This document shows, piece by piece, positions 34,481-43,374 of a stretch of DNA of 64,000 bases. Below the pieces are notes generated by a model that was not told the DNA's origin, made no database searches, and was given only the letters and a program-made list of their open reading frames with translations. Positions within the stretch are counted from its first letter, which is position 1. Each line of letters starts with the position of its first letter. Both the position numbers and the translations under genes were made by a program. The DNA is taken from assembly GCA_947457615.1 (NCBI GenBank), contig CANGWK010000004.1, positions 62,001 through 126,000 of the forward strand, in the 5' to 3' direction. This DNA is from Flavobacteriaceae bacterium (lineage in GTDB: Bacteria; Bacteroidota; Bacteroidia; Flavobacteriales; Flavobacteriaceae).

Positions 34481-35826
34481 AAAAAATAATTTTATTATTA
34501 CTGTTTTTTTCTATCAGATTGAATGCACAATGTTTTACTATTGGTGCTGATTTATCTTACACAAATTCAGTTCTATCAAATGGTGCAGTTTATCGAGATA
34601 CCAACAACGTTGAGGTAAATCCATATTCACTTTTTGCCCAAAAAGGTGCGAATATGGTTAGAATGCGTTTATTTCATACCCCGCAAAATATCTCCAGTAA
34701 TTGTGGAAATACTATTGCAGCAAATGATATTAACGATGTAATTATTGGATTTACAAACGCCAAATCAAATGGAATGAAATTAAATTTAGCCATTCATTAT
34801 GGAGATTATTTTAATGATCCAAATAAACAAAAAATGCCTCAAGCATGGAATGGACTTACGGGAACGGATCTTCTTGATTCAATATACAATTATACTTTTT
34901 CGGTATTACAAATTCTAAAAAACAATAATGTAACTCCAGATATTGTTGCAATTGGTAATGAAACTACTTGGGGATTTATAGATAATACCAATACTACAGA
35001 TGGTTGGAGTTGGCCTGAAGACTCTAATAAATTTAATGTTGCATTAACTGCGGTTGATGATTTCAATTCTTCAAATAGTACCTCAATAAAAAAAGCTGTT
35101 CATTTTACCGATACTACTGCCACTTGGCTTTCGGCATTATTTAGTAACCAAAATATTACCAATTATGATATAATAGGTATTTCCTATTATCCTTTTTGGT
35201 CAAATTTTACTTCTCTAAATCAATTAGGTAATTTAGTAAGTTCTCTAAAAACTACTTATAATAAAGACATAATGATTTTTGAAACAGGCGCTCCATGGAC
35301 AACTGAAAGTTCCGATGGATATTCAAATATTGTAAATTCTTATGGAAATTTAAATTACCCAATCACACCTCTCGGTCAGAAACAATATTTTTCCGACTTA
35401 GTAAATACGGTGTATAATGCAGGAGGTAAGGGAGTTATTTATTGGGAGCCAGCTTGGATAAGTTCCTCTCTGTGTGACCAATGGGGACAGGGATCTTCTT
35501 ATGAAAACATGAGTTTTTTTAATTTTTCAAATGACAATTCTGCTTTGCCAATATTTGATGTTTTTGACTTTTGTAACGGACTTTCTTTAGATAATCAGAA
35601 GGAAAGTAAAATTCAATTATACCCTAATCCTGCTCATGATAAAGTTTTTTTTGATGGAGTTCATGATGATACAAAAGTTGTTGTTTTTGATGTGTTTGGA
35701 AGAATAATATTAAAGAGTGTTATTAAAGAAAATTTTCTTACTATTTCCGAATTAAATTCAGGAGTATATTATTTTGTTTTTTATGATAATGATATTAGGG
35801 TGGTAAAGAAAATAATTGTGGATTGA
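34477..35826 (+). CDS. Secreted GH53 endo-beta-1,4-galactanase with T9SS sorting domain
   Basis: The 449-residue protein begins (TTG, overlapping the trmL stop as TTGA) with the signal peptide IILLLLFFSIRLNAQ. The catalytic region, about 20-365, matches glycoside hydrolase family 53: GADLSYTNSVL, MVRMRLFHTP, acid/base Glu in IVAIGNETTWGF and nucleophile Glu in IMIFETGAPW. The last 75 residues form a type A Por sorting domain (LYPNPAHDKV ... NSGVYYFVFYDN), which directs export by the type IX system. It should cleave galactan side chains of pectin outside the cell. Confidence 0.93.
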   Translation: MKKIILLLLFFSIRLNAQCFTIGADLSYTNSVLSNGAVYRDTNNVEVNPYSLFAQKGANMVRMRLFHTPQNISSNCGNTIAANDINDVIIGFTNAKSNGMKLNLAIHYGDYFNDPNKQKMPQAWNGLTGTDLLDSIYNYTFSVLQILKNNNVTPDIVAIGNETTWGFIDNTNTTDGWSWPEDSNKFNVALTAVDDFNSSNSTSIKKAVHFTDTTATWLSALFSNQNITNYDIIGISYYPFWSNFTSLNQLGNLVSSLKTTYNKDIMIFETGAPWTTESSDGYSNIVNSYGNLNYPITPLGQKQYFSDLVNTVYNAGGKGVIYWEPAWISSSLCDQWGQGSSYENMSFFNFSNDNSALPIFDVFDFCNGLSLDNQKESKIQLYPNPAHDKVFFDGVHDDTKVVVFDVFGRIILKSVIKENFLTISELNSGVYYFVFYDNDIRVVKKIIVD

Positions 35827-35830
35827 TATT

Positions 35831-36616
35831 TTATCCTATCACAAACTTCCCTTTTTCGCTATCAAATTTTATGCTTTCATCCTTGAAAAGTGTATCAAAA
35901 ACTCCTTTTGAAATTAAATTGCATGGTTGGTCCTGAATTAGAAAATCCTCTTTCATAACTATAATTTCGTCAGATAATTGAATTGCTAAATCAATGTCGT
36001 GGGTAGAGAAAAGTATGCACTTATTGGATTCTGCTGCTAGTTTTTTTAATAATTTAAAAAGCGAAACTTTATGAAATAAATCCAAATGTGTTGAAGGTTC
36101 ATCTAAAATTATTAATGGCGTATCTTGTGCTAGAGCCCTTGCAATAAGAACATTCTGGAATTGACCATCGCTTATTTCGTAGTATTTTTTATCTGATAAA
36201 TGCTCAATTTGAGTTAAGGAAATTGCTTCGTTTACTTTTTCTAAATCTTCGGGATTTAATTTTCCAATCCAATTGGTATAGGGATGTCTTCCTAAGGCAA
36301 TTAATTCGAAAACGGTTAAATTACTTGTGGGTAATTTTTCGGTTAAAACCAAACTTAAATTTTGTGCTAAGTCAAGAGGCCTATATTCTTTTAGGTTTTT
36401 ATTGTTTAAATAAACATCGCCAGATAAAGGTTTTTTTAGTCCCGAAAGGGTTCTTAATAGTGTTGATTTTCCAATTCCGTTTTCTCCGATTAAAGCAATT
36501 AATTTCCCAGCTTCTAGTTTAAGATTTATGTTTTTGGCAATAACATTGTCTTTTGATTTGGATTTGTATCCAATCGAAAGGTTTTTGGTAGTTAGTATGT
36601 TTTTGTTATCGCTCAT
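35831..36616 (-). CDS. btuD: ABC transporter ATP-binding protein of the B12/iron-chelate group
   Basis: The 261-residue ATPase has Walker A GENGIGKST, a Q-loop, Walker B LIILDEPSTHLDL and the H-loop FSTHDIDLA; the signature region reads EISDGQFQNV, close to the usual ISGGQ. With the permease and binding protein upstream it forms an importer. Vitamin B12 is the likely load because a cobalamin riboswitch and BtuB-like receptor lie just beyond, but siderophore use cannot be excluded. It ends 4 bases from the convergent galactanase gene. Confidence 0.85.
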   Translation of the reverse strand: MSDNKNILTTKNLSIGYKSKSKDNVIAKNINLKLEAGKLIALIGENGIGKSTLLRTLSGLKKPLSGDVYLNNKNLKEYRPLDLAQNLSLVLTEKLPTSNLTVFELIALGRHPYTNWIGKLNPEDLEKVNEAISLTQIEHLSDKKYYEISDGQFQNVLIARALAQDTPLIILDEPSTHLDLFHKVSLFKLLKKLAAESNKCILFSTHDIDLAIQLSDEIIVMKEDFLIQDQPCNLISKGVFDTLFKDESIKFDSEKGKFVIG

Positions 36617-36649
36617 AATTTTTTTATAAATCTATTTTGTTATGTTGAA

Positions 36650-36690
36650 AAACCTTCCGCCACAGATTTCACTGATTTTCACAGATTATT
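36650..36690. repeat. Short CACAGATT-type repeat in the btuC-btuD gap
   Basis: CCACAGATTTCACTGATTTTCACAGATTA has three spaced copies of a CAC(A/T)GATT word. Similar strings are scattered in flavobacterial genomes in my recollection; no function is known. Confidence 0.4.
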
Positions 36691-36716
36691 TAGAAAAATC
36701 CTTTTAATCTTTGCTT

Positions 36717-37742
36717 TTAAACTAATCTATTCTTTCTCACCAATAACCAAATAACCACTGGTGCTCCGACAATAGATGTAATAGCGTTTATTGGTAATGT
36801 AAAATCAAACCCTGGCATTTGGGAAACCATATCGCAAAAGAGCATAATAATCGCGCCTATTAATATGGTACTCCAAAACAAAATTCGATGGCTGCTCGTT
36901 TGAAAAAGTAATTTCGATAAATGCGGAACTGCTAATCCAATAAAAGCAATTGGGCCTGCAAAAGCAGTAATGCTACCCGCTAAAATACTAGTTGCTATTA
37001 TAATTAATCTTCTTGATTTTTTCAATTTTAAACCTAGACTTTTGGCATAATTTTCTCCTAAAAGCAGGGCGTCTAATGATTTTATTGAAAACAAACTTAA
37101 TAGTAATCCGATAGCAACAGTTACTAACAAAATAAGGATATTATGCCAAGATAAATTCCCTATACTTCCCATACTCCAAAAAGTAAATTTTTGTAATTTT
37201 TCCGCGGAGCTAAAAAAAGTTAATACTGAAACTATAGCTCCTGCAAAACTACTAAACATTAATCCTGCAATCAATATGGTCATAGTGTCTCGCAAAAATT
37301 TGGATATCAAAAGCACCAACAGCAATACAGAAAAACTACCCAAACAAGAGGCTAAAATTATTCCATAAGACGACAATAAAAAAGTTGAAACTACAGCAGG
37401 TAATGCTCCAGCTCCTAAAATCACAAAGGCAACTCCTAAACTGGAACCCGAACTCAATCCCAAAACATAGGGTCCTGCTAGAGGGTTTCTGAATAAAGTT
37501 TGCATTAGTAACCCACTAATTGATAGTCCAATACCAACTAAAATAGCGGTAATTGCTTTCGGTAATCTAAAATTAATAATTATATATTCCCAAGTGTCTT
37601 TGCTTGCTGTAGCCCCAAATAAACTTTTTATTACTTCTTTAAATGGAATTGCAACTTGTCCCAAAGAAATATTTAACAACAAAGCCGTAAGCAATAGCAA
37701 GGTTAGTATTGAAAATAGAATAGTATTTCGGGTTTGGAACAT
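36717..37742 (-). CDS. btuC: FecCD/BtuC-type ABC permease
   Basis: The 341-residue permease has about ten membrane helices and FecCD signatures: RLPKAITAILVGIGLSISGLLMQTLFRNPLAGPYVLG and GPIAFIGLAVPHLSK. It dimerises in the inner membrane with the adjacent ATPase. The 100-base gap before the ATPase start holds a short CACAGATT repeat; the genes probably share a transcript. Confidence 0.9.
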   Translation of the reverse strand: MFQTRNTILFSILTLLLLTALLLNISLGQVAIPFKEVIKSLFGATASKDTWEYIIINFRLPKAITAILVGIGLSISGLLMQTLFRNPLAGPYVLGLSSGSSLGVAFVILGAGALPAVVSTFLLSSYGIILASCLGSFSVLLLVLLISKFLRDTMTILIAGLMFSSFAGAIVSVLTFFSSAEKLQKFTFWSMGSIGNLSWHNILILLVTVAIGLLLSLFSIKSLDALLLGENYAKSLGLKLKKSRRLIIIATSILAGSITAFAGPIAFIGLAVPHLSKLLFQTSSHRILFWSTILIGAIIMLFCDMVSQMPGFDFTLPINAITSIVGAPVVIWLLVRKNRLV

Positions 37743-37863
37743 TTTCGATATTTAAAACCAAAAAGAATTAAGATTCTCTAAAGCTGGAATAGTTTGCAAA
37801 GTTAAAAGAAAAATCCGTGTAATTTTAAGTCCTTTTTTTTGTTCAAATTATTGTAACTCGTGT

Positions 37864-39000
37864 CTATTTCAATTTTTCAAAAAAGTAAGGTTTATAATCC
37901 ACTAACAATTCTGGATGCAATATCTTCACAATATCTTTCAATACAATATCTGGTCTGTTAGGTGCCAATTCATAATATAAAACTCCCCCTGTTTTTCCTT
38001 TTCTTCCGCTAAATGAGTATACATTTTTATTTTGGAAGGCTTTAAATTGTGAATAATGAGGGTTGGATTCTAGCATTTCTTTTAACGATCCAAATTGCCC
38101 TGAAGTTATCCAAAAATCGGCATTTTTTCCTTTTTCTAAAACCGTTTCAAAGGATAATGAAAGGCTACCAGTTCCTGTGGTTGTTGCCCATAAATAATTG
38201 CCTTGCGCTTCTTTTAATAACTGACAACCCCAGCTAGTACCTTGCGGCAAATACCATTTATCTTCAAACATGTCTCCCGCTAAAATAGTTGGATGGATAG
38301 TAGCACTTTTGGCAATTCTCAAGGTGTTTAAATAGTCTTTTTCTATTTTAGAAAATAGCTTGTTTGCTTTATCTTGTTTTCCATATAAAGCCCCAAAAAA
38401 CTTAATCCATTCTGCTTTTCCTAACGGAGTTTGTTCATTCCAGTCGCCATTTAATAAAACTTTCAAACCGTTTTTTTGAAGATTATCTAGCGTTGGATTG
38501 TTGTTATCAATGCCATAACCAATGATGACTTGTGGTTGTAAATCGATTACGACTTCAGTGTTTAATGCTTGATTAGAACCTAACTCTTTTAACTTTTTGC
38601 CATCAATTAAAGCACGAACTTTCTCTGAAGAAATGTAATTCAAATTTGGAAATCCAACTAACGTATTTTCAACGCCTAGCATCTCTAGTGAAGGAATATG
38701 GGTGGTTGAAGTCACTACAATAGTTTTTACAGGAACTGAAATTGTTAGAAACTGTTTCAAACTATCTGGAATAATTCCATTTTTTTCTTTCAGAATATAG
38801 GTATATGATTTATCGGCTTTTGGCCAAGGATTGGAAACGGTTACCACAGAATATCCCTTTTGGTTTAGTATAGAAAATCCTTTGGCATAGTGAATTTCGT
38901 TTTTCGTAACTAAAGTTGTTTGGTCTTGGATTTCCTTTTTGCATTGCACAAATGGAAAAACAAGTAGAACTAATAAAAAGGATTTTAAAAATCGCAACAT
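37864..39000 (-). CDS. btuF: Periplasmic substrate-binding lipoprotein of the B12/iron-chelate importer
   Basis: The 378-residue protein has a lipoprotein signal (LLVLLVFPFVQC), then a class III solute-binding fold (KTIVVTSTTHIPSLEMLGVENTLVGFP; TEVVIDLQPQVIIGYG). It would hand a corrinoid or chelate to the BtuC-like permease. Assignment to B12 rests on the riboswitch-controlled receptor nearby. The gene has its own -7 box and no riboswitch. Confidence 0.85.
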   Translation of the reverse strand: MLRFLKSFLLVLLVFPFVQCKKEIQDQTTLVTKNEIHYAKGFSILNQKGYSVVTVSNPWPKADKSYTYILKEKNGIIPDSLKQFLTISVPVKTIVVTSTTHIPSLEMLGVENTLVGFPNLNYISSEKVRALIDGKKLKELGSNQALNTEVVIDLQPQVIIGYGIDNNNPTLDNLQKNGLKVLLNGDWNEQTPLGKAEWIKFFGALYGKQDKANKLFSKIEKDYLNTLRIAKSATIHPTILAGDMFEDKWYLPQGTSWGCQLLKEAQGNYLWATTTGTGSLSLSFETVLEKGKNADFWITSGQFGSLKEMLESNPHYSQFKAFQNKNVYSFSGRKGKTGGVLYYELAPNRPDIVLKDIVKILHPELLVDYKPYFFEKLK

Positions 39001-39014
39001 GGAATTATTTTTTG

Positions 39015-39022
39015 CAAAAGTA
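39015..39022 (-). promoter_or_regulatory. -7 promoter box of the btuFCD-like operon
   Basis: Minus-strand TACTTTTG, 14 bases before the ATG at 39000. Confidence 0.5.
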
Positions 39023-39138
39023 AAACAATGTTTCTATAAATTGTTGCGAATGTAACATTGGATGTTCAATAGTTTCAATTTGTTATATAAACTAATTGTA
39101 TCAATATTCTTATTTAACTAGTTCAACTCATTTTTCTA

Positions 39139-39146
39139 TATATTTG
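39139..39146 (+). promoter_or_regulatory. -7 promoter box of the zeta-like toxin pair
   Basis: TATATTTG ends 5 bases before the ATG at 39152, so the leader is extremely short. Confidence 0.5.
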
Positions 39147-39151
39147 CATTC

Positions 39152-39727
39152 ATGGAAGAAAAGAATCTATACATTATTGCAGGATGTAATGGCGCTGGTA
39201 AAACTACAGCTTCATTTACAATTTTACCTGAAATTTTGGATTGCAAAGAGTTTGTTAACGCAGATGAAATTGCAAAAGGACTTTCTCCATTTCAGCCTGA
39301 AAAAGTTTCATTTGAGGCAGGAAGGATAATGCTTAATAGAATTTCAGATTTAGTAGCACAAAACGAAAATTTTGCATTTGAAACAACACTTTCAACAAGA
39401 AGTTATAAAAATAGAATACTTGACGCAAAAAAGAAAAATTATAATGTAACGTTGCTTTTCTTTTGGCTAAAAAATCCTGAATTGGCTAAAGAAAGGGTAA
39501 AAACTAGAGTGCTTGAAGGGGGACATAATATTCCAGAAGATGTAATTGAAAGAAGGTATTATAAAGGTATTAATAATCTTTTTGAAATATATCTATCAAT
39601 AGTTGATCAGGCATTGCTATTTGATAATTCGGAAGGAATACCTGATTTAATTGCAGAAATATCTGCAAGTGAAGAATTACATATTCTTAATGAAATGAAA
39701 TTTAACGAATTAAAAAGTTACTTATGA
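39152..39727 (+). CDS. Zeta-toxin-like P-loop kinase
   Basis: The 191-residue protein has Walker A GCNGAGKTT near residue 11 and the zeta-type region VNADEIAKGLSPFQPEKVSFEAGRIML, FAFETTLSTR and a basic loop RVKTRVLEGGHNIPEDVIERRYYKG. Zeta toxins phosphorylate UDP-N-acetylglucosamine and block wall synthesis; small homologues in chromosomes have less certain targets. The following gene overlaps it by four bases (ATGA), suggesting a coupled toxin-partner pair. Confidence 0.85.
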   Translation: MEEKNLYIIAGCNGAGKTTASFTILPEILDCKEFVNADEIAKGLSPFQPEKVSFEAGRIMLNRISDLVAQNENFAFETTLSTRSYKNRILDAKKKNYNVTLLFFWLKNPELAKERVKTRVLEGGHNIPEDVIERRYYKGINNLFEIYLSIVDQALLFDNSEGIPDLIAEISASEELHILNEMKFNELKSYL

Positions 39728-39870
39728 CACCAGAAACTAAAATAGAAAAAAGAAATAAAATTGTAAAAGGTCTTGAAAGAGCCTATGAAAAAATGCTTAT
39801 TTTTAAAAAACAGCATAACAGTGACTTGGTCATAATTCAAAACAACAAAATCGTTAAAATTAAACTTTAA
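39724..39870 (+). CDS. Small 48-residue protein coupled to the zeta-like toxin
   Basis: This ORF is too short for the track. It begins ATGACACCAGAAACT at the toxin stop (ATGA overlap) and ends TAA at 39870. The product is strongly basic (TKIEKRNKIVKGLERAYEKM, ending NKIVKIKL), with a helical N-terminal half. The position makes an antitoxin likely but the direction is toxin-first, unlike classical epsilon-zeta. No family was recognised. Confidence 0.6.
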   Translation: MTPETKIEKRNKIVKGLERAYEKMLIFKKQHNSDLVIIQNNKIVKIKL

Positions 39871-40035
39871 TTTTTCTATCAAGCTTTTTTTATTAGTGGT
39901 AGTTGTAATCTCTAAATAAACTTAAATCAATATCCTTATAACATTAAATAAAATATTACTTTTATTTTAAATGAAATCTTCTAAAAATAAATTAAATAAG
40001 GATCAATAAATTCCACTACATTTACAAACGTATTT

Positions 40036-40205
40036 CGGTTGTGACTTTGATTTTTCAGAGGAACATTAAAAGGGAATTAGGTTAAAAACCTAGGCTGTAC
40101 CCGCAACTGTATGCTATTATGCTTGTTGTTATCTACAAAGTCACTTTTCGTTACGGCGAATGGGAAGGCAAACAACAAGACGCAAGCCAGGAGACCTGCC
40201 ATTTT
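40036..40205 (+). promoter_or_regulatory. Cobalamin riboswitch controlling the B12 receptor gene
   Basis: The conserved RNA elements are present in order: AAAAGGGAAT, then GGTTAAAAACCTAGGCTGTA with CCCGCAACTG, GAATGGGAAGGC, and the B12 box region GACGCAAGCCAGGAGACCTGCC at 40180-40200. This is the cobalamin riboswitch core. Adenosyl- or hydroxocobalamin binding would lower expression of the receptor 93 bases downstream. How it blocks expression (terminator or start masking) is not clear from the sequence. Confidence 0.95.
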
Positions 40206-40298
40206 ACATTGAGTATCAAACTTTCGGGAAAAAAGGTTTGGGTATGGGTAATTCTGTGCTTTTCTCCCATGAATAAAAATTAGTAGTAACTAAAAAAA

Positions 40299-42239
40299 AT
40301 GAAGAGAAATTTCATTCGTTTCAGTGCATGTATTGCATTGGCGACCACTTGTGGCTATGCCCAAGTAAAAGATTCTGTAAAGGTAAAACAATTAGATGAA
40401 GTAGTGTTTTCAGACACTAAATTTGCTCAAAGCAAAGAAAAATCAGGAAAAGTAATCACCAAAATTACAGCTGCTGAACTTCAAAAAAAATTAGGGCAAA
40501 CTTTAGCCAGTGTATTAAATTCAGTGGCAGGAGTAGAGATTAACGGAACCCAATCTGCCAATGGAAAAAACCTTGGCTACTACATTAGAGGCGGAAAAAA
40601 CCAACAAGTTTTAATTGTAATTGATGGAAATCCGGTTACTGATGCTTCCGGAATTAGTTTTGAGTACGATTTGCGTTTGCTTCCTATCGATCAAATTGAA
40701 AGTGTTGAAATCATGAAAGGTGCTGCAAGTACACTTTACGGATCTGGCGCTGCAACGGCCGTAATCAATATTACCTTGAAAAAATCGAGTAAAAAACCGC
40801 TTCAGGCTAATGCATACATAAATGTTGGTTCTTATAATACTGCAAACAATCCTAAGTATAATGGACAAGATTTTAATCAAGGGTTTTCGGTTAACGGAAC
40901 GGTTAGTAAAGTGAATTATTTGGCTTCGATAAACAGTACCGAAACCAAAGGAATGTCGCAAGTAGCAGAGCCAAACCCTGATTCGAATTATGATAAAGAC
41001 CGATTTTCAAGAATTAATTATTTGTCAAAATTAGGATTTAAAGTAAACGATAAATTGACTTTAGATTTCTTCGGAAATTACGATAAAGTAAATAACGATT
41101 ACGATTTCCAGTATGATAATACGGGCTTAAATGATACTTATTTCAATAAGTCTAAAACCGAACAATTCCGTTTTGGATTTTCTCCAAAGTATATTTATAC
41201 CAAAGGTGAATTTAGGTTGAACTCTAATTTCACCAAATTGCAACGAGCATATCAGGAATTAAATTCTGGTGCCAATGGCATTGATAATTCTAGCTATGGC
41301 TCGAGAAGTGTAACAATAGATGCTTTTAATAAGAATATTATATCTACTAATTTTTATTTAATAACGGGTACAAATTACCAATTTCATGATATGAAAAGTG
41401 AAACACCCTATAACATAATTACCAAAGAAGTTGCTAAATTTAACATGGTAGACCCCTATTTTACAGGAGTTTTCACTTCTGATTTCGGTCTAAATATCAA
41501 TGCAGGTGCACGATTGAATATGCACAGTCAGTATGGCAATAAAATAGTGTACAATGTAAATCCGTCGTTTAATTTTGGGAAGGAAATTCCGGTTAAGTTG
41601 TTAGCTTCTTACAGCACTGCTTTTGTAACGCCGAGTTTGTACCAATTGTATTCTGAATATGGAAATGCAACTTTAACTCCCGAGAAAAATACTACTATCG
41701 AATCGGGTATTGAGGTTTCTTTAGCTCAAAAAAAACTTACTTTTAATATGGTTGCATTTTATAGAGAACAAAACAATTCTATAGGATTTGATGCTAATTA
41801 CAAATATACCAATGTAGAGGGTTTAAACAAAGCCAAAGGAATTGAAACTATTGTAAATTATGCTCTTTCTGCAAAATTAAATTGTAATGCCAATTATACT
41901 TTTACACAAGTAGATGAAGCCTTGAACCGATTAATTCCAAAGCATAAAGTAAATACTTCTATTGATTTTTCGGCAACCAAAAGATTATTTTTAAATGCTA
42001 ATTATCAATATATTGATGCTAGACAGGACACTTTTTTTGATGGAAATACGTATGCAATTGTCTCCACAAAATTAGGTTCCTACCAGCTTTTAAATGCTCT
42101 AATAAAGTATGAATTAGTAAAAGATCGATTAACTATTTTTGGTAATGTTACTAATATTTTCAATGAAGATTTTGTTGAAAATAGTGGGTATTCTGCAAGA
42201 GGAAGAAATTTTAAATTGGGATTAAATGTTAAACTTTAA
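40299..42239 (+). CDS. btuB: TonB-dependent vitamin B12 receptor, BtuB-like
   Basis: The 646-residue protein has a signal peptide (FIRFSACIALATTCGYAQ), a TonB-box-like start (VKQLDEVVFSDTKF), a plug domain (SVAGVEINGTQSANGKNLGYYIRGGKNQQVLIVIDGNPV ... SVEIMKGAASTLYGSGAATAVINI) and a 22-strand barrel to the C-terminal aromatic RNFKLGLNVKL. The cobalamin riboswitch upstream identifies corrinoids as the ligand. It imports B12 across the outer membrane, using TonB energy. Confidence 0.95.
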   Translation: MKRNFIRFSACIALATTCGYAQVKDSVKVKQLDEVVFSDTKFAQSKEKSGKVITKITAAELQKKLGQTLASVLNSVAGVEINGTQSANGKNLGYYIRGGKNQQVLIVIDGNPVTDASGISFEYDLRLLPIDQIESVEIMKGAASTLYGSGAATAVINITLKKSSKKPLQANAYINVGSYNTANNPKYNGQDFNQGFSVNGTVSKVNYLASINSTETKGMSQVAEPNPDSNYDKDRFSRINYLSKLGFKVNDKLTLDFFGNYDKVNNDYDFQYDNTGLNDTYFNKSKTEQFRFGFSPKYIYTKGEFRLNSNFTKLQRAYQELNSGANGIDNSSYGSRSVTIDAFNKNIISTNFYLITGTNYQFHDMKSETPYNIITKEVAKFNMVDPYFTGVFTSDFGLNINAGARLNMHSQYGNKIVYNVNPSFNFGKEIPVKLLASYSTAFVTPSLYQLYSEYGNATLTPEKNTTIESGIEVSLAQKKLTFNMVAFYREQNNSIGFDANYKYTNVEGLNKAKGIETIVNYALSAKLNCNANYTFTQVDEALNRLIPKHKVNTSIDFSATKRLFLNANYQYIDARQDTFFDGNTYAIVSTKLGSYQLLNALIKYELVKDRLTIFGNVTNIFNEDFVENSGYSARGRNFKLGLNVKL

Positions 42240-42272
42240 CCTTTTTTTATAAAATCCTTTTTTTAGTTTCTG

Positions 42273-42280
42273 TACTTTTG
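42273..42280 (+). promoter_or_regulatory. -7 promoter box of the DUF4252 gene
   Basis: TACTTTTG lies 73 bases before the ATG at 42354, implying a leader of some 67 bases. Confidence 0.5.
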
Positions 42281-42353
42281 GATAAGAAATAAGAAGTGTT
42301 ATCTTTTGTATTCATTAAAAAGTAGATCATTTGTTAATTAAATAACAGAAATC

Positions 42354-42872
42354 ATGAACGTAAATAGAATTTTAATTATCGCCTTGGTATTACTTTCTAA
42401 TACTTTTTTTGCACAATCGGTTTTCGATAAATATGAAAATCAGCAAGACATTAATACTATTTTAGTGAATAAAAAAATGTTCTCTATGCTCAGTAAATTA
42501 GATGTAAATGATAAAGAAACCCAGCAATATTTAAATCTGATTAAGAAATTAGACGACCTAAAAGTTTTTGTGACTTCTAGTGTAAAGAAAAGTGAAGACA
42601 TGAAAGCAGTTTCAGAAAAGTACAGTAAAACTGTTGGTCTAGAAGAATTAACGCAATTTAATGAAAAAGGAAAAATTGTAAAAATATATGTAAAACCTGG
42701 TGCTTCCGATTCAGAGGTGAAAGAGCTTTTACTATTTATGGATGGTTTTGGAAAAGAAGAAAGCGTATTGATGTCTTTATCAGGAAGTTTCAACTTAAAT
42801 GAACTCTCTATCCTAACGGATAAAATGAAACTACCTGGTGGTGCCGAATTAAAAAAAGTGTCTAAAAAGTAA
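42354..42872 (+). CDS. DUF4252 secreted protein
   Basis: The 172-residue protein has a signal peptide (RILIIALVLLSNTFFAQ) and a DUF4252-like region (DDLKVFVTSSVKKSEDMKAV; KIVKIYVKPGASDSEVKELLLFMDG). The function of the family is unknown; members are periplasmic proteins of Bacteroidota. It stands alone on the plus strand and converges on crtZ with a shared terminator. Confidence 0.8.
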   Translation: MNVNRILIIALVLLSNTFFAQSVFDKYENQQDINTILVNKKMFSMLSKLDVNDKETQQYLNLIKKLDDLKVFVTSSVKKSEDMKAVSEKYSKTVGLEELTQFNEKGKIVKIYVKPGASDSEVKELLLFMDGFGKEESVLMSLSGSFNLNELSILTDKMKLPGGAELKKVSKK

Positions 42873-42887
42873 ATTTAGTTTCTAATA

Positions 42888-42913
42888 AAATTCCCGATTT
42901 TAATCGGGAATTT
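42888..42913. terminator. Bidirectional terminator between DUF4252 gene and crtZ
   Basis: AAATTCCCGATT and AATCGGGAATTT form a 12-bp stem with a 2-base gap, flanked by A and T runs on both sides; the crtZ stop abuts it. Confidence 0.85.
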
Positions 42914-43357
42914 TTATTTTTTATAATATTTAAAGGGAACTACTAGCATCCCAAAACATTCTCCCTGACTTTTTCCTATATTCTTATGGTGCATTTTGTG
43001 TGCTCTTCGCACTGCACGGGAAAATCGGTTATTAGCATTTCTAAAAAGTTTGAAACGTTGGTGAATAAAAATGTCGTGCACCATAAAATAAGCTAATCCG
43101 TATGCAAAAATACCTAGTCCAACAGCTATTCCAAAATTAAAGATTCCTTTTTGCCATAATAAGAAACACCCAATACTTAACACGGCGTAGAATATAAAAA
43201 AAGCATCGTTTCGTTCAAACCAAGAATCGTGGTCTTTTTTATGGTGGTCTTCGTGCAACACCCAAAGAAATCCGTGCATGATGTATTTGTGGCTAAACCA
43301 TGCCATAAATTCCATGGTACAAAAAGTTAATAAAAAAACTAATATTTGTAAACCCAT
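42914..43357 (-). CDS. crtZ: Beta-carotene 3-hydroxylase CrtZ
   Basis: The 147-residue membrane enzyme has histidine clusters of the fatty acid hydroxylase superfamily: HKYIMHG, HEDHHKKDHDSW, HDIFIHQRFK and RRAHKMHHKN. Length and start fit carotenoid hydroxylases that make zeaxanthin, the usual yellow pigment in flavobacteria. It is the last gene of the crtI-crtB-crtZ operon, 17 bases after crtB. Confidence 0.93.
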   Translation of the reverse strand: MGLQILVFLLTFCTMEFMAWFSHKYIMHGFLWVLHEDHHKKDHDSWFERNDAFFIFYAVLSIGCFLLWQKGIFNFGIAVGLGIFAYGLAYFMVHDIFIHQRFKLFRNANNRFSRAVRRAHKMHHKNIGKSQGECFGMLVVPFKYYKK

Positions 43358-43374
43358 AGTAATTTTATTTTTTT

